Of a stretch of 25,889 nt of DNA, positions 1-9,000 are shown piece after piece. Below the pieces are notes generated by a model that was given only the letters and a program-made list of their open reading frames with translations, did no database searches and was not told the origin of the DNA. Numbering within the stretch: position 1 is the first letter of the stretch; each line of letters starts with the position of its first letter. Source of the stretch: a virus; IMG/VR virus record IMGVR_UViG_3300025771_002300, positions 1 through 25,889 of that record; one strand, given 5' to 3'. The position numbers and the translations under genes were made by a program.

Positions 1-3000
1 GCACTTCTTCAGAGAAACCGTATTTCAGGTAACGCACTTGACTACGTTGACCTTCTACCTATCGCACACCCACGGTCCACCCGTGACCACGAGCTTTCCG
101 GCGCTCAGCTTTTCGAGTACCGCTCCCGCTGGGTTTTGGATGACCCACGGATTACCGACTACACCGTTCGCACGCTTCTTGCGTCTGCGCTAACTGCGCA
201 CCCCGCAACAACCGAGTACGAGTACGCCATCGCCCGTCTTGAGGCAATGCCACAGGGCACCGTTCCTCAGTACGCACTCGTTGCTGCTCTCGGTGACGGC
301 AACTCTTCGATGGCCCGTCGTGCCCGTGCGATGCTCCAACGCCGTGACCGCAAGGGTCGCTTTGCTGAGATGGGCGGCGGTCTTCGTGCACTCATTCGCA
401 TGGCGAACAAGGCTGTTCGCACTTTGACTGGACGGACTCTGGTTCAAGGTATTGCTGGTGACACCTTCGACATGGAACTGCCAGACGGAAAGATTGTTCG
501 TCTTCCTGCCAAGTCTGTTGAAGGCATCAAAGCACTCATCCCCAGTAAGCAAACTAAGGATGGTTTTTCCAAGAGTCCAGCTAGCTACAAAACTGGCGAC
601 CCCATCATTGACTTGGCAGACCTTGAGTTTGTTGATGCACCAGAAGGTTTCAACGTAGACCCAGACTGGTCACCAGATGAGGGAGACCTCGAAACCTACG
701 GAACAAACCTCAGCCACGGCACCATGTACACCGATGATGCTTACGATGTTCTGAAGTTCGACGTTCCCAACGCCAAGTCCAGAGACCTCTTCGAGATTGC
801 TCAGCAAAAAGAAGAAGAAGGTCAAAACATTGTCACCATCGGCAAGGGCAAGAACAACTGGCTAGACCCGAAACTTCCCGTCTACTTCGTCTCCCGCCGT
901 GATGGCAAGGACAAGACATTCGCTGCAACGCAGTCGTGGGCCGACGCTCTTGACTTCATTCGTCAGGATGAGCCTAAGTACGAGACCGGCGACATGGTTG
1001 ACCCGAAGAAGACATCTTCTGGGAAAGCCCCCAAGGTAAAAGCAACTCTTCCCGAGGGTGAGCCAGATACAGAAGTAGAGGCACCAGAAGCAGATGCAGA
1101 GGCTCCAACCGAGCTACCATCTGTTCCCGAAGGTTTCTATGAAGTAGAAACAGAACTTCCATACATTCCCGAAGGACCGGCTGACGGGCAACAGTCTCCT
1201 GACTTTACAGATGACCCAGCAGAGCTTGCACAAAAATATGACGCAAACGAACTCAAAGAAGCAATTAAAGAAGCTGTCCAAGGAACCCCCGATGACCCGG
1301 GTACCGGATTTGGATTCCTCCCATTCGAAGAGGGAGACGAGGGTGTCCCCGCTGACGCTCTTTACTCGGCGCTTAAAGAGCAGGGCGAAGATGCCGAAGC
1401 ATTTCTCCGAGACCTTTATGAGAGCGCTGACGGAGGGGATGCTGAATCACCCGAAGGCGTAGAGGTTCCAGAGGTCTCAGATGAGGTCAAAGAAGAGTTG
1501 GGTGGAGACCTAGAGCCTGCTCTTGAAAAACTTCCTGAGCCCAAGGAAGCCCCGCCTCTAATTGAAGGGCTCACTGAGGACGAGAAGGCAGAGTTCCTTG
1601 AGACAGGAGACTACAAGCCTTACCTGCCTGAGAACCCCGGTCTTGTTGAAGAAGACGTTCCCGAGGGTTACACGGCGCTTAGCTCAGACCCATTCGACGT
1701 AGAGTCAGCAGTTCTACCCGAGGGTGCCCCAGAGGGCTTCTCGATGAACCCGGTTGACATTGCGAACAACTATGAGACAGAGGGTCTTAAAAACGAATTC
1801 CGTCGTGCCCTTGAGCCCGGTAACGAAATGCCCGGTTATGGAATTCTTGGAATGGAGACCCCCGAGGGCGAAGAGTATGTCGGGTACGTCCCCGGCGAAG
1901 CCATTCGTGACGCTCTCCAGTTGCAAGGTGTAGACACAGCCACTCTCGCAAACGACATCTACAACGAGGGTGAAGAAGGACAAGCAGATGACGCACTGAC
2001 TCCAGACGAGGTTGATGAGGCCCTAGAAGGAGAAGGAGAAACCCCTGCTACAGAACCCGAAGGAGAACCCGGTCCCGAGGAAGCGCCGGAAGAGGGCGCA
2101 CCTGCCGAGGGGGAAGCTGAAGCGCCAGCGATTCAATCCCCGCCCCCCGGAGGACCTAAGGCCCCAGACGAGTACAAAACCGGAGAGCCAGACGGACCTG
2201 CAAAGCTTCGAGCAAACACCACCGACCTCAAGCCCGGAGATGTAACAGCCAACGACTTCTTCACCGTTGAAGACGTTGAGCCGTCTGAGTTCCCCGGTAA
2301 GTCGTGGGTCACCGGTTACTACCCGGGCCACCAGACTCAGAAGACCAAACTGTGGAAGAACAACACCGGCATTGATGTCTACCGCAATGTCACTCCTCCT
2401 GAGAAGGGCGACCTGCCTGAACTGAGTAAGCCGTTCGCAAAGGACTACGGCAAGGTCAAGCCATCCCCTGACGGCTACGAGTATGGCTCTTATCAGCCTG
2501 TTGACCCAGAGGCCAAAGAGAAGTACGAAGCCGATTGGGATGAGTACAACCAGTCAATGGAGACCGCTAAGGGTATGTGGTCTCCGCCAGAAGATGTCGA
2601 AGACTGGCAGACAGAAGCAGCCGCTCCTGACTACACCATCAACAACTCCATTGGTGTAAACAAGACCCCTTCCGTAAAACTCCAACCCGGGGACATCACC
2701 TTCAAGAGGCTTCGTGACGGATACGAATTCTTTGTTGTCGAAGGTGTTTCGATTGACGAAGACGGAAACGCTGTTGTTGATGGCTACTACCCCGGTCACA
2801 CGAAGCAGCAAAAGAGCTGGGGCGGTAAAACTAGAATTTCCTTTATCCGTGGTGCAGAAGCTCCTGCATCTGGAGACCTCCCCGAACTTCAACGTCCTAG
2901 CGAGGGAGACCCTGACTATGACGAAAAGAAGAAGGCGTTTGACGATGCTAAGGAAGCCTCCGCTCAAAACTACGAGCCACCGGTTGACCTAACCGAGGCA

Positions 3001-6000
3001 GATATTCGTCTTGGCAACATTATGCCCACTCAGCCTTCATTTGTTGGCGAGGGCCTCAAGAAACTTATTGCCGATGCAGATGGAGACCCCAAGAAGTTCA
3101 AGGAACTCCTCGACCAAGAAGAGGTTTTCCACATCGACTTTGAGTCCACTGGTGGTTTTGAGAGCCCCAGCCCGATTCAGGTTGCGATTATCAAGACCCA
3201 GAACGGCGAGGTCGTAGACCAACTCGCTCTCTTTATGAACCCTGAGCAACCGCTCGATAGTTGGAATCAGGATAAGGCTCCTGAAGACAAGCTCAAGGAT
3301 TCCAACGGCGACCCCATCTCTGACGAGTTCCTTGCTGAGCAGATGTCGCAAGAAGATGCGTTCAAGCAAATCTTCGATTTCATGGGCGACAGCCCCATCG
3401 TCGCTGCACATAACATGCCATTCGACGGTCCAATTCTTAAGGCATACGCCAACAAGTTCGGCATGGACTACACCCCCAGCGGCGAGATTGACACTCTAGG
3501 TTTGTCTCGGGCGGTTATGGGCGGCTTTAGAGGTCACAAGCTAGAAGAGGTTGCTGCCAAGTTTGACCTCGCTGGTCCTGACACCGACTGGCACGACGCC
3601 TCTGTTGACGTTGCTGTTCTCCCCGGGATTCTCGACGCTCTCATGGACCAGATGGTCACGACTGGGCGTGGCAAAGACCACCTAGACATTGACGCAACTA
3701 TTGACAAGTCCAACGAAGAAAATGCCATCTACCTAGACAAGAAGGCTAAGGGCAAGAAGAAGTCTGACGAACTTATTATGATTCAGACCTTCAAGAAGGG
3801 TATGGCTGGGGACAAAGACCTGCCCTCCGTTGAAGAAATGGTTGACAAGCTTGAAACAGACAAGCCACTTGCCGAAGAAGTTGGTCCCGCAAACACACCA
3901 CCAGCTAGCGAACTTTCTGATGGCGACTTCGAAGTTGAGTCTGTCCTTGGAGGGTTTATCTCCAACAACTGGGTCGAAGACGATGACAACACGACCAACG
4001 TTGGCAAGGTCGCCGTTGAGGACATGCAAGTTGGCGATTTTGTTGCTGCGAAGTTCAGTGGGTTCCACGAAATTCTTGCGATTGAAGAAGACCCAGACGA
4101 CCCGAAGAAGATGCGCCTCAAGACTCGACTTCTTGCTACCGGCAAAGAGTATGACAAGAGTTGGGTTCGGTACCCGGCTTACGAGGTTCGTCGTCGCAAT
4201 GACGCACCCGACGCTGCTCCAGAAGTTCAGCCGGAGGAAGCGGTCGATGTTATTGACGAGGCTCCTGAGAAAGAAGAGTCCGCTGGTAAGTGGCAGGGCT
4301 ACTCGGTTGCTCAGGGTACCGACGGCGTTTACTACGCAGAAGGCATCTCCGGTGCTGACGTTCAGAAGCTCCGTAACGGTGAGCTAAACCCGCCGAACCT
4401 CCCGTTCTTCGCACCACTCGGTGGCGGCGACAACCAAGAGACTGGAGAGGGTTACTACTTCGACACCAAGGGCAACCGCCACTGGGGCAAGTACGGCGCA
4501 GCCGGTGCTCTCGTTCGTCGCATGAACAGCGATGGTCAGTACGAGTACCTACTTGCCAAGCGTTCAAAGGGTCTGTCACAGGGTGGCGGCAAGTGGGCCT
4601 ACCCCGGTGGTGCTCACAAGGACCAAGACATGGCAAAGACCATCGGTGCAACTGCCAAGGAAGAATTTGCAGAAGAGGTCGGTGGAGACATCACCGCTCT
4701 GGAGCCTGTAGCAATTCATCCATTCTCCCCCGCACCAGACTGGTCTTACGACACCTACATCTTTGAGGTCGGCGCTGGTCAGCTAGGTGAAGTGGGAATC
4801 AAGGACGGGGAGAACTCCGAGATTGGCTGGTTCACAGCCGACCAGATGCAGCAGATGGCTGATGAAGACAAACTCATCCCCGAGTTTGCTGAGTCCCTAT
4901 CCGCAATGCTCGTATTCGGTGACGACGACACCACCGGCCCAAGCAAGCCAACACCAGACGTTGACGGTGCTGACCCCGGTGAGGTGTCAAACTTCTTCGA
5001 CACCACCGATTGGGTGAAGAGTGGTGGACAGGCTGGCTCTAACGAAGGTGCGTTCTACACCGACCCGAAGACCGGCGACATGTACTACGTCAAGAAGCCG
5101 AAGTCCGAGAAGCACGCAGCGAACGAGGTTCTTGCTTCTGCTCTCTACGAAGAGGCTGGAACCAAGACTGGTCGTGTCTTCCTTGGTAAGGACAAGAAGG
5201 GCAACACCGTTCTGGTTTCCCCAATTGTCCCGGGCTCAAAGAAAGACTTTGCAAACCGCAAGAACGATGATGTTGTCAAGAAGAATGCACAAGCAGACTT
5301 CGCTGTTGACGCATGGCTCAACAACTACGACGCTGTTGGCCTTGAGTACGACAACATGCTCACCGTTGACGATGAGGTCTGGCGTGTAGACCCGGGCGGC
5401 TCTCTCATCTTCCGTGCTCAGGGCAAGGACAAGGACCTACCTGACACAGTAACTGAGCTCGACTCAATGCGTGACCCGAAGCAGAACCCTGCTGCTGCAG
5501 ACATCTTCGGTGACATGACGGACGAGGAGATTGCTGAGTCCGCAAAGAAGGTCCAAGCAATCAGCCCAGAAAAGATTGACGAGCTGGTTGACGCTGCGTT
5601 CGCAGACGACCCAGAGACTGGCGACTTCATCAAGGAGCAACTGAAGAAGCGTCGTCAGGACCTTATCGACCGTTTCAACCTCGGTGAGAAGGAAGAGGAA
5701 AAGACGGAAGTTCAGACCGTTTCTTCTTCCGGTTCAGTTGTCGCTCTTGACCCCGCAGGGGATGTCGAGGCGCAGGTTGCTTCTGCAATTAGCAATGGTC
5801 AAAAGCTTTCGTTCTCCTATAAAGGTAAGGACCGAATTGTCACTCCCGTCAAGACCAAAGATGGCGGACCTTCCATTTGGACAAACCCAAAGAATGGAAA
5901 CGTCAACCTCAACGCTATTGACTCTGACGGAACGCAGAAGAACTTCACTCTCTCCAAGATTGAGCCGAACTCAGACGGCTTTGAGGCCCCCGTTGCTGAT

Positions 6001-9000
6001 GCTCCAGAAACTGACGCTCCCGAGACTGAGGCTCCTGAAGCACCAACTCCAGAACCAGAAGCACCAGCAACAGAGGAAGTAGTCGAGCCAGACGCCGACC
6101 CACAGCCAGCAGAAAAGCCGACCGAGGTTCCTCAAGCTGAAAAGCAGAAGATTCTTGACGACCTGTCTAATCTCGCTGAGTCCGTATTCGGAAAGGCTCC
6201 TGACAAGGAACAGCTCAAGACCCTTCTCGGCAACCTCAAGGAGCAGGGCGGAAACCCAGACCTCATTGACTCTGCAATTGAGTCACTAGACGCCCCAGAG
6301 GTCGTTGAGCCACAGACTCCTGAAGAAAAGATTGCTGAGGATATTGCTCAGGAGCTTGTCCCAGAGGACCCGGGTCTCGGTAGCCCAGAGCCTCTAACAG
6401 AAGCTGACATCGAGAAAACTCTCACCGACCTCGACCTAACTAATCCGGAACTTATTTGGAAGAAAGTTGAAGAGGACTACGAGGGAACCGTTCTCGACAA
6501 CGGGCACATTGTTGTTGACTCCAACATGCACGGCACAACTCGATACGACGTAGTTGTTCGTCGCACAAGCAAGAACAAGTTTGCTGTATACCACCGCTTG
6601 ACGGAGAACGACGGCTCAAGCAAGACCTACGTTTTGAAGGGTAGGTATCACTCTGCTGTCGCTTTGAACAACGCTATCTCAAAGCAGATTCTTAACTCCA
6701 AGACAAAGCCTGACTATCTCAAGAAGCAGTCGAAGTCTGAGACAGACGAGACGTTGTTGCCGACATCTGTTAGCTCGGTTCCTTCTACTTCAGAAGCGCA
6801 CGTTGCTGCTGACGGAACACTCCTCACCGAGGGCATGACAGTCAAGGTCGTGAATCCGAAACACAAGTACTTTGGCGAGACTGCTGTAATCAAGCAAAAG
6901 CTTGTCTACTTCAAGTCCGGTAAGTACGAATACACGGACTACCTAAAGGTTAAGTACTCAAGCGGGGAAGCAAACAAGATTAACTCTCAGAGTGTTGTCC
7001 CTGTTGACAGCGATTGGGAGTGGGGCGACCCAGTTCCTGAAACCGGAGAAACTCCCAGCACAACTACTCCCACAACGGCACCAACCCCTATGGCGGAGCA
7101 GCCGAGTGCACCGACTCCTGACCTAGAAGATTCAAGTGTTGACATTGAGGGCCCAGACGACGTTCAGTCAAAGGCTCTAAGTGATGTTCTGGACAATCTC
7201 GCCATTGATAAGAACTCAAAAGAATATTTTGAGAGGTACGGAGCAACTGAGAAAACGGAGTACAAGACTCTGACCAAGAAGCACATGGTCAAAGACGGCA
7301 CCTCCACCGGATACAACATGCTCCCCGGAATGGTTGTCACCAACGGTGACCCTGATGGAGCCGACCCCGAACTCAACAGCCACGGGATTGTCACGAAGAC
7401 ATACCCAAGTTCTGATGAAGTTGATGTGACCTTCTTTGATGGGCCTCTTGCTGGTCAAAGCAAGAAGCTCGGAGCTAAGTCGGTATACAGCCGAGAGAAG
7501 TCTGTAAGTAGAAAGACTTCAAAGGAGCAACTGGGAATTGACTACGACGCAACTCCTGTTGACGATGCTCTAAAGCAAATCGAAGCAGACAAAGCGCAGA
7601 AGCAGCTGGAACAAGAAGTTGCTGACCTTAAAGCTAAGGAAAATGTAAACGGACCCGGGTTTGAGGTCGAGGAGCCAGAGGGTCCCCCCAACTGGGACCT
7701 AAGCCCCTACGAAAACGTTCCTAGCTTGACTGCTGCACTTAAGAAAGCAACATCTGACACTCCGAATGTCGCTGCAAACGGTGCGTCTGTTCTCACTGAC
7801 AATGGTGCAATTGAAGACCTAGAAATGCGTGTGACCCAAGTTACGGTTGATGGCGAGAAGAAACTGCAGGTTTCTTTCAAGCTCACCGACTGGGCTGGAA
7901 ATATCTTGGCTAAGAAGTACAAGGGCACCGGAACCCCCACCCTTGAGATGCCTCAGTACGAGACTCAGGAAGACGGAACTGTCGAAAAAGTTGGAATGTG
8001 GTCTTCCTCAAATATTGATTACTACGGCAAGGGCACTACCTACAGCGGTGAAGCTGGTAAGGGTGTTTTCAGTTTCCTCCGAGGAAACAAGTCCGAGAAG
8101 AGCCCTAACTTCTTCAAGATGGGCGGCTCAAATAATGGACCGGTTTCTCTGCACAACAGACTGACCATTGACATGCCCCTTGACTCTTCGGCTGAGGATA
8201 TTGCTGAAGCTCTTGAGTCTCTAGAAGTAATTAAGAGTGTTCGACCAGCAACCGAAGCAGATATTCGGGGTCTCAAGGAAAACAAGATGCTTTCCATCTT
8301 TGGTCGCAACACTGATGGTACAAAGAACTATGCCGGAGAACTTCGTAAGAAGTATCTAGAAGAAATTGAAAACAAGTGGGGATTCACTGCTGACGACATG
8401 GAACTTGTAGTTGACGAGTTCTCACGAGGAAAGTTTATGTACCTCATCCCGGAGTCAGTGGCGAACAAACTTGCATCTGACACTGGCACTAAAGCCTTTG
8501 TCCACAACTGGTACTCAGGCAACTTGAGCTCATCAGCTCAAAAACGTGCTGACATGATTTTCAAGCTTCTCACCACCGAAGGCGGAGGCTTGTACTCCAC
8601 CACTGCTCGTTGGACAGAGGGGATTAACACATCCGGAATGTCTAGTACAGCAGACTTGTCTGGAGCCGGTGCTGATTACATCTTTACGAGCAAGACATCG
8701 AATGTCAAAAAGGGAAGCAGTACAAGTAGTGCGTTCTTAAAGTTCTACTTCCCCGCTGAGAAACTTATGCGCCGACTTGATTTCTATAGCAATGCTAGCG
8801 ACAAGTATGGAGAACTTTCAGAAGACAAGGACTACATCAAGATGTTCTACCAGAATCTTCACGAAGTTCTTTACAAAAAGAATCTGTCTTGGGCTGACCT
8901 AGCCACTGTTGATATGGACTCCGAAACCAGAAAGATTCTTTTGGAGAAGCTGACTCAGGCAGGTATTACAGAGCTTCACGGTAACAAGGTTGAAGATTTG

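Noticed and set aside
136-138. TTG as the start of the giant gene
   Set aside because: The frame is open back to base 1 without a stop, the residues before it read as normal protein, and no ribosome binding site precedes the TTG. The gene most likely begins upstream of the window.
3830-4387. Plus-strand frame of 185 codons inside the giant gene
   Set aside because: A frame-shifted shadow, Ser/Thr/Arg-rich, inside well-conserved sequence, without a ribosome binding site.
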